A DNA stretch of 64,000 nucleotides from Chryseobacterium sp. Lineage in GTDB: Bacteria > Bacteroidota > Bacteroidia > Flavobacteriales > Weeksellaceae. Below the pieces are notes generated by a model that was given only the letters and a program-made list of their open reading frames with translations, was not told the DNA's origin and made no database searches. This document shows positions 18,532-27,744 of this stretch, one piece after another; positions within the stretch are counted from its first letter, which is position 1, and the number at the start of each line of letters is the position of its first letter. Location of the stretch: the NCBI RefSeq assembly GCF_029240215.1, contig NZ_JARBTK010000002.1, positions 558,001 through 622,000 on the forward strand. The letters are read 5' to 3'. A program made the translations under genes and the position numbers.

Positions 18532-19611
18532 TTAATTATACTGCCCGTCGTAATATTTCTGATAATCTCCGGAAGTTACGTTTTCCAGCCATTCTTTGTT
18601 GTCCAAAAACCAGTCAATGGTTTTCCCTAATCCCTGTTCGAAAGTGACAGAAGGTTTCCAGCCTAAATCTTTGTTTAGTTTATTGGCATCAATAGCGTAG
18701 CGTTTGTCGTGTCCGGGTCTGTCTTTTACATAGGTAATCAGCTTTTCAGAATGCCCTTCGGGATTCCCCAATTTTTCATCCATCTGCTTAATGAGTTCTT
18801 TGACCAGATCAATGTTTTGCCATTCGTTGAAACCTCCGATATTATACGTTTCTCCGGTTTTGGCTTCATTGAAAATCTGATGAATTGCTTTTGCGTGATC
18901 GATCACAAACAGCCAGTCTCTCGTATATTTTCCGTCACCGTAGATCGGCAGCGGCTTTTCATTAATGATATTCGAAATGCAAAGTGGAATCAGTTTCTCA
19001 GGAAAATGATTCGGTCCATAATTATTTGAACAGTTGGAAACGATAAAAGGCATTCCGTAGGTATTTCCATATGCTCTCACCAAATGATCGGAAGCAGCTT
19101 TTGAAGCAGAATACGGTGATTGCGGATCGTAAGCGGTTGTTTCAAGGAAAAATCCTGTTTCTCCTAAGCTTCCGTATACTTCATCGGTCGAAACATGATA
19201 AAAAAGATTCGTTCTTTTTTCATCTGGAAATCTTCCGTGGGTATGATCAGGGTTTAAAGCCCAGAATTCTTTACATAAATTAAGAAGATTTGCCGTTCCG
19301 TTGACGTTGGTGTTGATAAATGCCATTGGATCGGTGATGCTTCTGTCAACATGGCTTTCCGCAGCCAGATGAATCACTGCATCCGGATTGTATTTTTCAA
19401 AAACCCTTCTTAGCTCTTCTGGTTTTGTAATATCTGCTTTTTCGAAAACGTAATTAGGCTCGTTTTCGATATCTTTTAAATTCTCAAGATTCCCAGCATA
19501 CGTCAATGCATCAAGATTGATGATCGTTGAGTCCGGATTGTTTTTCACGAATTCTCTTACAACGTGTGACCCGATGAAACCGGCGCCCCCGGTGATGATG
19601 ATGTTTTTCAT
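18532..19611 (-). CDS. rmlB: dTDP-glucose 4,6-dehydratase
   Basis: A 359-residue SDR enzyme. I take the internal ATG at 19609-19611 ([18 protein letters not shown]) because the frame from 19641 adds ten residues (MPTDRQQSYN) with no family counterpart in front of the Rossmann glycine motif. The active site is visible as [12 protein letters not shown], with Thr-Asp-Glu, and [13 protein letters not shown], with Y-x3-K. It converts dTDP-glucose to dTDP-4-keto-6-deoxyglucose and acts straight after RmlA. Confidence 0.96.
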   Translation of the reverse strand: MKNIIITGGAGFIGSHVVREFVKNNPDSTIINLDALTYAGNLENLKDIENEPNYVFEKADITKPEELRRVFEKYNPDAVIHLAAESHVDRSITDPMAFINTNVNGTANLLNLCKEFWALNPDHTHGRFPDEKRTNLFYHVSTDEVYGSLGETGFFLETTAYDPQSPYSASKAASDHLVRAYGNTYGMPFIVSNCSNNYGPNHFPEKLIPLCISNIINEKPLPIYGDGKYTRDWLFVIDHAKAIHQIFNEAKTGETYNIGGFNEWQNIDLVKELIKQMDEKLGNPEGHSEKLITYVKDRPGHDKRYAIDANKLNKDLGWKPSVTFEQGLGKTIDWFLDNKEWLENVTSGDYQKYYDGQYN

Positions 19612-19666
19612 GTTGTATGATTGTTGCCGATCAGTCGGCATTTTAATATAAAATTTATGTTAAGGT

Positions 19667-20980
19667 TTATTTAACCACAGTTTTCCGTCCGATACTTTTG
19701 TAATAAAAACCATTCTGCTCAGGAGTTTCCAGCGGATACATATTTCTTCCGTCGAAGATAACCTTGTTATTCATTTTTTCAGCCATCAGTTTAAAGTTCG
19801 GATTTTTAAATTCAGACCATTCTGTGGCGATAAATAATGCGTCTGCATTTTCGAGTGCTTCGTACATCGTTTTGGCATACTGTATTTTATCACCGAGAAT
19901 TTTCTGAACATTTTTTTCAGCTACGGTGTCATATGCAACAATTTTTGCTCCTTTTTCTAACAATAAACTGATATTGTCTAAAGATGAAGCTTCTCTGATG
20001 TCATCAGTGTTTGCTTTAAAAGCAAGTCCCCAAACAGCAATTGTTTTACCTTCAATATTTCCGCCGAAATATTTTTCGATCTCAGAAACAAGAATTACTT
20101 TCTGTGAAATATTCACACTTTCTGTGGCTTCCAATATCTGGAAATTAAAATCTTCTTGTTTCCCCGATTTGATTAATGCTTTTACGTCTTTTGGAAAACA
20201 GCTTCCGCCATATCCGATCCCCGGAAATAAAAACCGATGACCTATTCTGTCGTCACTCCCCATTCCAAGCCTCACTTTATCTACATCAGCGCCTACTTTT
20301 TCACAATAATTAGCAATTTCATTCATGAAGGTGATTTTCACTGCTAAAAATGAATTAGAAGCATATTTTGTAAGTTCAGATGATTTCTCATCCATAAAAA
20401 TAATAGGAATTCCCGTATTGGTAAATGGCTGGTAAATTTGAGCCATGATCTCTTTTGCTTTATCAGAGCTTGATCCTACAACAACTCTCGCCGGATTCAT
20501 AGAATCTTCTACTGCAAAACCTTCTCTCAAAAATTCGGGATTAGAAACTACATCAAATCCGATCTGGGTTTTTGAAGCAATGACTTCACTTACTCTGTCA
20601 GCGGTTCCTACAGGCACGGTACTTTTATTGACAATAACTTTATATTCTGTCATCATTTCACCAATATCATTGGCTACCTTTAAAACGTAAGAAAGATCTG
20701 CAGAGCCGTCTTCTCCGGGAGGAGTTGGTAATGCAAGATAAATAACTTCACTTTTATCTAAAGCTTTTTTCAGATCGGTGGTAAAAAATAATCTCTCTGC
20801 CTGTATGTTTCTGAGGAACATTTCTTCGAGATTCGGCTCATAAATCGGCACAATGCCATTTTTCATGTCCGCTACTTTTTTTTCATCTATATCAACACAG
20901 TATACAGAATTTCCAAGTTCTGCGAGAGTGGTTCCTGTAACCAATCCTACATAGCCTGTTCCAACTATTGTTATATTCAA
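19667..20980 (-). CDS. ugd: UDP-glucose 6-dehydrogenase family
   Basis: A UDP-sugar dehydrogenase (about 437 residues from the chosen start). The frame runs to an ATG at 21031, but the first 17 residues are a hydrophobic/basic stretch without family match, while a TTG at 20978-20980 gives MNITIVGTGYVGLVTG, exactly the family N-terminus. The catalytic Cys is in FPGIGYGGSCFPKD, and GLAFKANTDDIREA is the C-terminal signature. The N-terminal sequence favours UDP-glucose (Ugd/TuaD) over UDP-ManNAc. The product, UDP-glucuronate, would be the natural substrate for amidation by AsnB at 769. Confidence 0.92.
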   Translation of the reverse strand: MNITIVGTGYVGLVTGTTLAELGNSVYCVDIDEKKVADMKNGIVPIYEPNLEEMFLRNIQAERLFFTTDLKKALDKSEVIYLALPTPPGEDGSADLSYVLKVANDIGEMMTEYKVIVNKSTVPVGTADRVSEVIASKTQIGFDVVSNPEFLREGFAVEDSMNPARVVVGSSSDKAKEIMAQIYQPFTNTGIPIIFMDEKSSELTKYASNSFLAVKITFMNEIANYCEKVGADVDKVRLGMGSDDRIGHRFLFPGIGYGGSCFPKDVKALIKSGKQEDFNFQILEATESVNISQKVILVSEIEKYFGGNIEGKTIAVWGLAFKANTDDIREASSLDNISLLLEKGAKIVAYDTVAEKNVQKILGDKIQYAKTMYEALENADALFIATEWSEFKNPNFKLMAEKMNNKVIFDGRNMYPLETPEQNGFYYKSIGRKTVVK

Positions 20981-21138
20981 AATGTATGTTTTTAAAAAAT
21001 TCTTGACAAAAATACTAAAAATACTTTTCATGGTCTTTTTAAATAAGCAATAAGTTATTCAAAATCATAGTGAAGTCTTATTTGTCCTTAAATATTCATG
21101 ATATTTTTTAAAACTTATTTAATTGATTATGAAGCGTA

Positions 21139-21170
21139 TTTGGTTATTTTATAAAAATGTCTTATATTTG
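21139..21170 (+). promoter_or_regulatory. Promoter of rimP-nusA-infB
   Basis: TTTG at 21139-21142 and TATATTTG at 21163-21170 are separated by 20 bp, matching the flavobacterial sigma pattern closely. It would give a leader of about 70 nt before rimP, containing the hairpin at 21194-21218. Confidence 0.75.
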
Positions 21171-21193
21171 CATAAGATTTACGGAAAAATGAG

Positions 21194-21218
21194 AAGGCTT
21201 CGCAAGAAAGCCTTTTTT
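21194..21218 (+). terminator. Terminator-like hairpin in rimP leader
   Basis: Stem AAGGCTT (21194-21200) pairs with AAGCCTT (21208-21214) across a 7-nt loop and runs into six T. It sits between the promoter and rimP, so it could attenuate the operon. A 7-bp stem is modest, so strong termination is uncertain. Confidence 0.5.
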
Positions 21219-21247
21219 CGTACAGGTAGATCGTCATTAATAAATAT

Positions 21248-21715
21248 ATGGAGTTTAGAAAAAATATTGAAACATTATTAAGTACTTTCCTTGAGACAAG
21301 AGAGGATTTATTTCTTATTGATTTAAAGATTTCTGCGGCAGATGACGTTACTGTGATTTTAGACGGTGACAACGGCGTAACTCTGCAGGATTGTCTGGAT
21401 GCAAGTCGCGCAATAGAGTTCAATGCAGATCGTGACGAGCATGATTTTAGCCTTCAGGTAATGTCTGCGGGATTGAGTGAGCCTTTGGCAACGCCGAGAC
21501 AGTTTAATAAAAATATTGGAAGAGAAATCGAAGTAATGCTTCAGGATTCTTCAACAATAGAAGGTGAATTAGCTAAAGTAGACGAAGAGAAAATCACATT
21601 GATTCTTCGTTACCGAAAACCAAAAGATATCGGTAAAGGTAAAGTGGATGTGGAGGAGGAAAAAGAAATTTTGTACTCTGAGATCAAAAAAGCATTGGTA
21701 GTAGTTAAATTTTAA
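21248..21715 (+). CDS. rimP: Ribosome maturation factor
   Basis: A 155-residue RimP, normal length. The N-terminal KH-like half includes FLIDLKISAADDVTVILDGDNGVTLQDCLDASRAIEF, and LQVMSAGLSEPL is the conserved S-G-x-x-x-P-L turn leading into the C-terminal SH3-like barrel. It helps late maturation of the 30S subunit. It is the first gene of the conserved rimP-nusA-infB operon, 19 bp before nusA. Confidence 0.96.
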   Translation: MEFRKNIETLLSTFLETREDLFLIDLKISAADDVTVILDGDNGVTLQDCLDASRAIEFNADRDEHDFSLQVMSAGLSEPLATPRQFNKNIGREIEVMLQDSSTIEGELAKVDEEKITLILRYRKPKDIGKGKVDVEEEKEILYSEIKKALVVVKF

Positions 21716-21734
21716 TAAAAAGAAAAAAAGATAA

Positions 21735-22970
21735 ATGGATAATATAGCGTTGATTGAATCCTTTGGTGATTTTAAAGACGAAAAGGGGATCAGTAAGATC
21801 GATCTGATGGCAATTATTGAAGATTCTCTGAAAACTCTTTTGAGAAAAAGATTTGATTCTGATGATCATTTTGATGTCATTGTAAACCCTGATAAAGGTG
21901 ACTTTCAGATATTTTTAAACAAAACAATCGTTGAAGACGAAATGTCTGAAGATGATGATTTGGAAATAGAAATTACCGAAGCTAAAAAAATAGATCCTAC
22001 TTTTGAGGTAGGTGAAGATTTTACCATGGAAATTCCTGTGGCTCAATTAGGAAGAAGAAATATTCTTACCTTGAAGCAGATCTTGGCTACGAAATTGCAG
22101 GAGCATAATAATGCAATGCTTTATGAGCAGTTCAAAGACAGAATCGGGGAAATCGTTACAGGAGAAATCCACCACATCCGTCACAAACACGTGATTTTGC
22201 TGGATGATGAAGATAACGAATTTATTTTGCCAAAAGAAAATCAGATTTCTTCAGACTTCTTTAAAAAGGGCGAAAACATCAGAGCAATCGTAGAAAGTGT
22301 AGATTTCAAAGGTTCAAAACCTCAGATCATTATTTCTCGTACAGCTCCGAAATTCCTTGAAAAATTATTAGAACTGGAGATTCCTGAAATTCAGGACGGA
22401 ACCATCATTCTTAAAAAAGCAGTGAGAATTCCCGGTGAAAAGGCAAAAATCGCTGTTGATGCTTACGACGACAGAATAGATCCAGTAGGAGCTTGTGTCG
22501 GTGTGAAAGGATCAAGAATCCATGGTGTGGTAAGAGAGTTGAGAAACGAAAATATAGATGTAATTCAGTGGTCAAAAAACCCTGAAATACTGGTGAAGAG
22601 AGCTTTAGGAAATGTTACTATCAATAAAATTGAAATCAATGAGGAAACCAACTATGCAATGGTTTATACTCCTGTTGAAGAGATTTCTAAAGTAATCGGT
22701 AAACAAGGTCAAAATATCAGACTCGCTTCTTGGTTGACAGGGTATGAAATTGACGTGTACAGAGAATCTAGTGAAGACGATGATGTTGATTTGAGAGAAT
22801 TCAACGATGATATCGAACAGTGGATTTTGGATGAATTTAAGAAAGTAGGTCTTACTACTGCAAAATCTGTTTTGGATAAAGAAACAGAAAGTCTTTTGAA
22901 TATGGTTGATTTGGAAGAAGAAACTATCGAAGATGTAAAACGCGTCTTAAGAGAAGAATTTGAAGATTAA
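21735..22970 (+). CDS. nusA: Transcription termination/antitermination factor NusA
   Basis: A 411-residue NusA. The N-terminal polymerase-binding domain (1-125) is followed by an S1 domain (GEIVTGEIHHIRHKHVILL) and two KH domains, marked by DPVGACVGVKGSRIHGVVREL and ISKVIGKQGQNIRLASWLTG. It lacks the C-terminal acidic repeats of E. coli, as is normal in Bacteroidota. The acidic insertion MSEDDDLEIEI lies near residue 75. NusA binds RNA polymerase and controls pausing and termination; in E. coli it regulates its own operon through the leader. Confidence 0.97.
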   Translation: MDNIALIESFGDFKDEKGISKIDLMAIIEDSLKTLLRKRFDSDDHFDVIVNPDKGDFQIFLNKTIVEDEMSEDDDLEIEITEAKKIDPTFEVGEDFTMEIPVAQLGRRNILTLKQILATKLQEHNNAMLYEQFKDRIGEIVTGEIHHIRHKHVILLDDEDNEFILPKENQISSDFFKKGENIRAIVESVDFKGSKPQIIISRTAPKFLEKLLELEIPEIQDGTIILKKAVRIPGEKAKIAVDAYDDRIDPVGACVGVKGSRIHGVVRELRNENIDVIQWSKNPEILVKRALGNVTINKIEINEETNYAMVYTPVEEISKVIGKQGQNIRLASWLTGYEIDVYRESSEDDDVDLREFNDDIEQWILDEFKKVGLTTAKSVLDKETESLLNMVDLEEETIEDVKRVLREEFED

Positions 22971-23049
22971 AATTTCGGAATAAATTTTAATAAGCAGTAA
23001 AAAAGAATACTTTAATTTTAAGAATTAAAAAAAACAGTAAATAATATAG

Positions 23050-26031
23050 ATGCCAAAAATAAGATTAAATAAAGCGGTTAAGGAATTCAACATATCGATG
23101 TCCAGACTAGTGGAGTTTTTACAGTCTAAAGATATTGTGGTTGAAAACAATCCTAACGCTCAATTAGAAGAAGCGGCATATTCTGCATTGGAAGCTGAGT
23201 TTGCCAAAGACGGCGAGCAACGTAAAGCTTCCCATGAGGTGGTTATTTCTAAAGTTCCGGAAGAAAAACTGGAGATTGAAGAAAAGAAAACACCTGAAGT
23301 AATAAGAGCTAAAGCTAATAAACCAGAAACCAGAATTTTAGGTAAAATTGATTTGGAACCTAAAAAACCTGAAGCTGTGGAAGAAACTCCTGCTCCGGCA
23401 CCTGCTGCTCCTGTTGAGGAGAAAAAAGAGGTCGTGGAAGAAGTGGCTAAAGAAGAACCGAAAGTGGTTTCTGAAACTAAACCAACACCGGAAAAGCAGG
23501 AGTTTAAAGTGTTGGATAAAATCGATTTGTCTCAGATTGAGGGAAATAGAAACAGACCTGCAAGAAAAGATAAGCCTAAAGTTGAGGAGGTAAAAGCTGA
23601 GGTAAAACCGGTGGAGCCCGTAAAAGAAACACCAAAACCGGTTGAAAAACCAATTGAGAAAGTGGAAGAAAAAAAACCGGCACCTGTAGCAGAAGAACCT
23701 CAGGAATCTCAGAAAATTGAAACTGTTTATCAGAAGCTTGACGGACCAAAGATCGTTGGTGAGAAAATTGACTTAACTCAGTTTGCGCCCAAATCAAATT
23801 CCGGAGCTAAAAAGAAAAGAAAAAGAATTGAAAAGCCAGGTGGTCCTAACCAGAATACCGGGAATAACCAACAAGGAAATAATCAAGGCGGACAAAACCG
23901 TCCTCAAGGTCAGAATGGTCCGGGTGGAAACCGTCCTCCGGGACAAGGTGGTCCTCAAGGGAACAGACCTCCGGGACAAGGTGGTCAAAACCGTCCGGGT
24001 GGCCCAGGTGGAAACCGTCCTCCAGGACAAGGTGGTCCTCAAGGAAACCGTCCTCCGGGACAAGGTGGCGGAAACCGTTTTGGAAATAACAACAGACCTG
24101 GTCAAAGAACGATGCCTGTCGAATTAACAGACGAGCAAGTTAAAAACCAGATCAAGGAAACTCTTGAAAAACTTACCAATAAAGGAGGTAAATCTAAATC
24201 TGCTAAACACAGAAAAGATAAAAGAAGTTACCGTAGAGAGCAAGATGAGCGTCAGCAGGAAGCAGATGCAAGAGATACTTCACTAAAAGTTACAGAATTT
24301 ATCACGGTCGGAGAATTGGCAAGTTTGATGGATGTAAGTGCAACTGAAGTAATTTCTGCTTGTTTCTCTCTTGGTGTGATGGTAACCATGAACCAAAGAT
24401 TAGAAGCTGACACCTTATTATTAGTAGCTGACGAATTCGGATTTAAAATTGAATTCTCAGATGCTGATCTTGAAGAAACAGATTCTGAAGAAGATATCGA
24501 TACAGAAGAAAGTCTTGTTTCAAGAGCTCCGATTGTAACGGTGATGGGACACGTTGACCACGGTAAAACTTCATTATTGGATTACATCAGAAAAACCAAC
24601 GTTATCGCAGGTGAATCTGGTGGAATTACTCAGCATATCGGTGCATACAACGTGAAACTGGAAAACGGTCAGAGAATTACATTCTTAGATACACCGGGTC
24701 ACGAAGCCTTTACCGCAATGAGAGCGAGAGGTGCACAGGTTACCGATATTGCAATTATCGTAATCGCTGCCGATGATGATGTGATGCCTCAGACAAAAGA
24801 AGCAATTTCTCACGCACAGGCTGCAGGTGTACCGATGATTATTGCAATCAACAAAGTAGATAAGCCAAATGCAAACCCGGATAACATCCGTCAGCAACTT
24901 TCAGGAATGAATATTCTTGTTGAGGAATGGGGTGGAAACGTTCAGGCGCAGGAAATTTCTGCTAAAATGGGTAACAATATGGATGTCCTTTTAGAGAAAG
25001 TATTGCTTCAGGCAGAAATGCTTGAACTGAAAGCAAATCCTAACCGTGCTGCACAGGGAGTTGTGATTGAAGCATCCTTAGATAAAGGTAGAGGATATGT
25101 AGCAACGATGTTGGTACAAACCGGAACTTTAAAAGTTGGAGATTATGTAGTAGCAGGTAAAAACCACGGTAAAGTAAAAGCTTTGCTTGACGAAAGGGGT
25201 AAAAACCTTGAAGAAGCAGGTCCTTCTATTCCGGCAACGATCTTAGGTCTTGACGGAGCACCAACAGCTGGGGATAAATTCAGAGTTTATGCTGACGAAA
25301 GTGAAGGTAAAGCGATCGCTAACAAAAGAGAGCAGTTACAAAGAGAACTTTCAATCAGAACCAAGAAACATACGACCCTTGAAGAATTGGGTAGACGTAT
25401 CGCCTTAGGGGAATTCAAGGAATTGAATATTATCTTGAAGGGTGACGTGGATGGTTCAGTAGAAGCACTTTCTGATCAGTTACAGAGATTATCTACAGAA
25501 GAGATCAGTGTCAACATTCTTCACTCAGGTGTAGGACAGATCACTGAGTCTGATATCAACTTAGCGGCAGCGTCAGATGCCATTATCATTGGATTCAACG
25601 TAAGAGCTGGTGCCAATGCAAAAGAGCTTGCAGACCGTGAAGAAATTGAAATCAGAACATATTCTGTCATCTATAAAGCAATCGATGAGGTAAAAGAAGC
25701 GATGGAGGGAATGCTTTCTCCGGAAATTCAGGAGCAGGTAATCGGTAATGTTGAGATCCGTGAAGTCTTCAAGATTTCTAAAGTCGGAACTATTGCAGGT
25801 TGTATGGTTCTTACCGGAAAAGTAACAAGACAGTCGAAAGTAAGATTACTAAGAGACGGTATTGTGAAATTCGATGGTGAGCTGGAAAGTTTAAAACGTT
25901 TCAAAGACGATGTAAGAGAAGTTACAAAAGGCTACGAATGCGGATTAAACCTGAAAGGTTACAACGACATCGAGCAGTACGACATTCTTGAAGTATATGA
26001 AGAAGTTGCTGTGAAGAAGAAATTGAAATAA
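23050..26031 (+). CDS. infB: Translation initiation factor IF-2
   Basis: A 993-residue IF2. Residues 1-60 are the IF2-N fold ([22 protein letters not shown]). A long charged, Pro/Lys/Glu-rich linker follows, then a Pro-Gly-Gln-Asn repeat tract (about 265-355, units of [11 protein letters not shown] type). A second IF2-N domain precedes the GTPase: GHVDHGKT at 500-507 (G1), DTPGHEAF (G3), NKVDKP (G4). The C-terminal domains that bind initiator tRNA are complete. The extended repeat linker is common in Flavobacteriia. It delivers fMet-tRNA to the 30S subunit. Confidence 0.98.
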   Translation: MPKIRLNKAVKEFNISMSRLVEFLQSKDIVVENNPNAQLEEAAYSALEAEFAKDGEQRKASHEVVISKVPEEKLEIEEKKTPEVIRAKANKPETRILGKIDLEPKKPEAVEETPAPAPAAPVEEKKEVVEEVAKEEPKVVSETKPTPEKQEFKVLDKIDLSQIEGNRNRPARKDKPKVEEVKAEVKPVEPVKETPKPVEKPIEKVEEKKPAPVAEEPQESQKIETVYQKLDGPKIVGEKIDLTQFAPKSNSGAKKKRKRIEKPGGPNQNTGNNQQGNNQGGQNRPQGQNGPGGNRPPGQGGPQGNRPPGQGGQNRPGGPGGNRPPGQGGPQGNRPPGQGGGNRFGNNNRPGQRTMPVELTDEQVKNQIKETLEKLTNKGGKSKSAKHRKDKRSYRREQDERQQEADARDTSLKVTEFITVGELASLMDVSATEVISACFSLGVMVTMNQRLEADTLLLVADEFGFKIEFSDADLEETDSEEDIDTEESLVSRAPIVTVMGHVDHGKTSLLDYIRKTNVIAGESGGITQHIGAYNVKLENGQRITFLDTPGHEAFTAMRARGAQVTDIAIIVIAADDDVMPQTKEAISHAQAAGVPMIIAINKVDKPNANPDNIRQQLSGMNILVEEWGGNVQAQEISAKMGNNMDVLLEKVLLQAEMLELKANPNRAAQGVVIEASLDKGRGYVATMLVQTGTLKVGDYVVAGKNHGKVKALLDERGKNLEEAGPSIPATILGLDGAPTAGDKFRVYADESEGKAIANKREQLQRELSIRTKKHTTLEELGRRIALGEFKELNIILKGDVDGSVEALSDQLQRLSTEEISVNILHSGVGQITESDINLAAASDAIIIGFNVRAGANAKELADREEIEIRTYSVIYKAIDEVKEAMEGMLSPEIQEQVIGNVEIREVFKISKVGTIAGCMVLTGKVTRQSKVRLLRDGIVKFDGELESLKRFKDDVREVTKGYECGLNLKGYNDIEQYDILEVYEEVAVKKKLK

Positions 26032-26050
26032 TATTCAGTTATAGATATTA

Positions 26051-26086
26051 AAACTGCCCGTATCATTTGATACGGGCAGTTTTTGT
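26051..26086 (+). terminator. Terminator after infB
   Basis: AAACTGCCCGTATCA and its exact complement (26068-26082) form a 15-bp stem followed by TTTT, 20 bp after the infB stop. It is a strong intrinsic terminator for the operon. Confidence 0.9.
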
Positions 26087-26133
26087 TTTAAGTTTAAACT
26101 GAAATTAAAAATCAGTTTATCATTATAATTTAG

Positions 26134-26223
26134 TTTATCATTGACTACGTCGAATCTTTGATTTCCGTAGGAATCTTAAAAATATTTTCAGAGTGTAGTT
26201 TAGATTCCTACGGAAAGACAAAC
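26134..26223. repeat. Palindromic dispersed repeat, copy 1
   Basis: A 90-bp element. The inner arms are TTTCCGTAGGAATCT and AGATTCCTACGGAAA around an AT-rich core. A 22-bp segment (GACTACGTCGAATCTTTGAT type) extends the left arm. Outer ends resemble TTTGTCATT/AATGACAAA. It shares this structure with the two copies downstream. Confidence 0.85.
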
Positions 26224-26314
26224 TTCGCATTTAGAATGAATAATTGAATTAAAGAAAACAGCAAGAAAATAAAAAAAATATTCTTCTAATAAAAAGATAA
26301 AGCTTAAAAGCATC

Positions 26315-26405
26315 TTTGTCATTGACTACGTCGAATCTTTGATTTCCGTAGGAATCTTAACAAAGCTTTTTCAGAATTTAGTTTAGATTCCTGCGGAATG
26401 ACAAA
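26315..26405. repeat. Palindromic dispersed repeat, copy 2
   Basis: A 91-bp element in the same orientation as copy 1, with TTTGTCATT at the left end and AATGACAAA at the right, forming short terminal inverted repeats. The flank AATATTCTTCTA...AAAGCATC before it is repeated before copy 3, so copies 2 and 3 belong to a duplicated unit of about 174 bp. Confidence 0.85.
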
Positions 26406-26488
26406 CACTGTATTTATGATGATTATTAAATTGCATAAATACCAAAATAAAAAAATATTCTTCTAAAAAGATAGTTTTTAAAAGCATC

Positions 26489-26579
26489 TTTGTCATTCCG
26501 TAGGAATCTCAACAGTGCTTTTTCTGAGTATAATCTAGATTCCTCCGGAAATCAAAGATTCGACGTAGTCAATGACAAA
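26489..26579. repeat. Palindromic dispersed repeat, copy 3 (arm reversed)
   Basis: A 91-bp element with the 22-bp GACTACGTCG-type segment on the right arm instead of the left, so the inner element is inverted relative to copies 1 and 2. It ends 22 bp before the stop codon of the HU-like gene. No coding capacity was found in the infB to HU gap apart from these repeats and the terminator. Confidence 0.85.
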
Positions 26580-26601
26580 CTTTACGCTTAATGTTTTTAT
26601 T

Positions 26602-26985
26602 TTAAGCTTTCTTTTTAAACTCAGCAAGTTTCAGCGCATCTTTAATCATTTTTCCCGGGCGGAAAATAGTTTTTACGCTTTTAATGCTTGAGGCGTTTAC
26701 TTCTTCCGGAGTATCTTTTCCCTCGCTGGAGCCACCTGCCTGCAAGGTAAAATATTCTCCCACGTAGACGATCTTCCCATCTGCTACATCATCTGCTATT
26801 TTAGAGAATGTACTCTCCAATACGGCAAGAATGTCGGCTTTAGAAACCGTAGAAACTGAGGCGGCGTGTTTAGCAAGATCTGAAAGAGTGGTTTTACCAT
26901 CGCCTACAATATCTGCGTAGTATTTTGGCGGGTCGTTGGGCTGTTGAAGATTTTTTCTTGAAATAACATTAAAGGTAATCGGCAT
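26602..26985 (-). CDS. HU-like DNA-binding domain protein
   Basis: A 127-residue protein of the Bacteroidota HU-like family: ITFNVISRKNLQQPNDPPKYYADIV, then TTLSDLAKHAASVSTVSKADILAVLES and a C-terminal basic tail (FRPGKMIKDALKLAEFKKK). The helical dimerisation part matches HU, while the beta-arm that grips DNA reads YFTLQAGGSSEGKDTPEEVNASSIKSV and is shorter and less basic. It is probably a nucleoid or regulatory DNA-binding protein. The four-site palindrome array at 27099-27186 lies 114 bp upstream of its start. Confidence 0.85.
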   Translation of the reverse strand: MPITFNVISRKNLQQPNDPPKYYADIVGDGKTTLSDLAKHAASVSTVSKADILAVLESTFSKIADDVADGKIVYVGEYFTLQAGGSSEGKDTPEEVNASSIKSVKTIFRPGKMIKDALKLAEFKKKA

Positions 26986-27098
26986 TTTTTTTCATTTTTT
27001 AAGTTAAACGTGTTTTTATTTTGTTAAACTAAATTATAAAAAAAATTAACATCAACAGATATTCCGGAGAAAAATTTTAGGCAATTATTGTGATTATG

Positions 27099-27186
27099 AA
27101 AACTCATGCGCATGAGTTGATCAATTGATGCGCATGACTTAAACGATTCATGCGCATGAGTTTTGAAGTTCATGCGCATGAATTTT
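27099..27186. promoter_or_regulatory. Four ATGCGCAT palindromes at 22-bp spacing
   Basis: Cores ATGCGCAT lie at 27106-27113, 27128-27135, 27150-27157 and 27172-27179, exactly 22 bp apart. Site 1 is a perfect 18-bp palindrome (AACTCATGCGCATGAGTT) and site 4 a perfect 14-bp one (TTCATGCGCATGAA). Flanks vary between sites while the core and the GA that follows do not. The array is upstream of the HU-like gene and downstream of the XRE gene. An operator bound by a dimeric protein on one face of the helix is the simplest reading. Confidence 0.75.
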
Positions 27187-27224
27187 TTTAAAGAGTTTTA
27201 AAGGTACAGAAAATGACTGTCGAT

Positions 27225-27596
27225 TTATTTCTTAAGAAGGCTTTCTATAAGCTTGTTCTGGGTTTCTACCAGACTGGTAATATCCTGCTGATTTTTGATG
27301 ATGCTTTCTATCAATTCTTCGGATATTGTATTATTAATTGTTACAGTATTATTATTATGGATATTTCCAACAGCTCTATCGGTATTGTTTTGTACAATTG
27401 GTGTTTCATCCAATAAATCATACACATCTGTTTCATAGAAATCTGCAATTCTCATCAGGTTCTCCATGGCAGGTTTTGCCTTGTCGCTTTCCCATTTGTT
27501 GTAAGCGTTCTGTGAGATGTGCAGTTTTTCTGCGATCTGCACTTGGGTGAGGTTTCGCCCTGTTCTTAGTTTATTGAGTTTGGTTCCCAAAGTCAT
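27225..27596 (-). CDS. XRE-family transcriptional regulator
   Basis: About 123 residues from the ATG at 27594-27596 (MTLGTKLNKLRTGRNLTQ). The frame extends 15 residues further, but those (MFFYFFLYF...) are not family-like. The helix-turn-helix is LTQVQIAEKLHISQNAYNKWE (residues about 16-36), followed by a linker and a C-terminal coiled-coil-like helix (LIESIIKNQQDITSLVETQNKLIESLL) that may dimerise or oligomerise. It is divergent from the lipoprotein gene at 27745 with two possible operator boxes between them. The ligand, if any, is unknown. Confidence 0.9.
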   Translation of the reverse strand: MTLGTKLNKLRTGRNLTQVQIAEKLHISQNAYNKWESDKAKPAMENLMRIADFYETDVYDLLDETPIVQNNTDRAVGNIHNNNTVTINNTISEELIESIIKNQQDITSLVETQNKLIESLLKK

Positions 27597-27637
27597 ACCG
27601 TATAATTTTATGCTAAAGTAAAGAAAAAAATAAAAAA

Positions 27638-27673
27638 ACAACTAAGGTTCAGGTATTTTACAACCAAAGTTGT
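27638..27673. promoter_or_regulatory. Two ACAACyAArGTT boxes, possible XRE operator
   Basis: ACAACTAAGGTT (27638-27649) and ACAACCAAAGTTGT (27660-27673) are direct repeats whose starts are 22 bp apart. The second is an inverted repeat. They lie 42-77 bp upstream of the XRE start and before the divergent lipoprotein gene, which suits autoregulation. Confidence 0.5.
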
Positions 27674-27744
27674 AGAAGAATTATTTTTACATTCATGATA
27701 TTTGCTGCGGAATTATTTATATATTTAACCTATTAAAACACACA

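Noticed and set aside
19612..19641. Longer rmlB start at 19641
   Set aside because: It adds ten residues without family match before the Rossmann motif.
23794..24127. Long frames overlapping the Gly/Pro repeat of infB, on both strands
   Set aside because: They arise from the repetitive codons of IF2 and show only Arg/Thr/Leu low complexity; infB covers the region.
26134..26579. Riboswitch or small RNA in the infB-HU gap
   Set aside because: The structure is explained by dispersed palindromic repeats; no known riboswitch core was seen.
27099..27186. CRISPR-like array
   Set aside because: Repeats are 14-18 bp palindromes with spacers of only 4-8 bp and no cas genes nearby; it fits an operator array instead.
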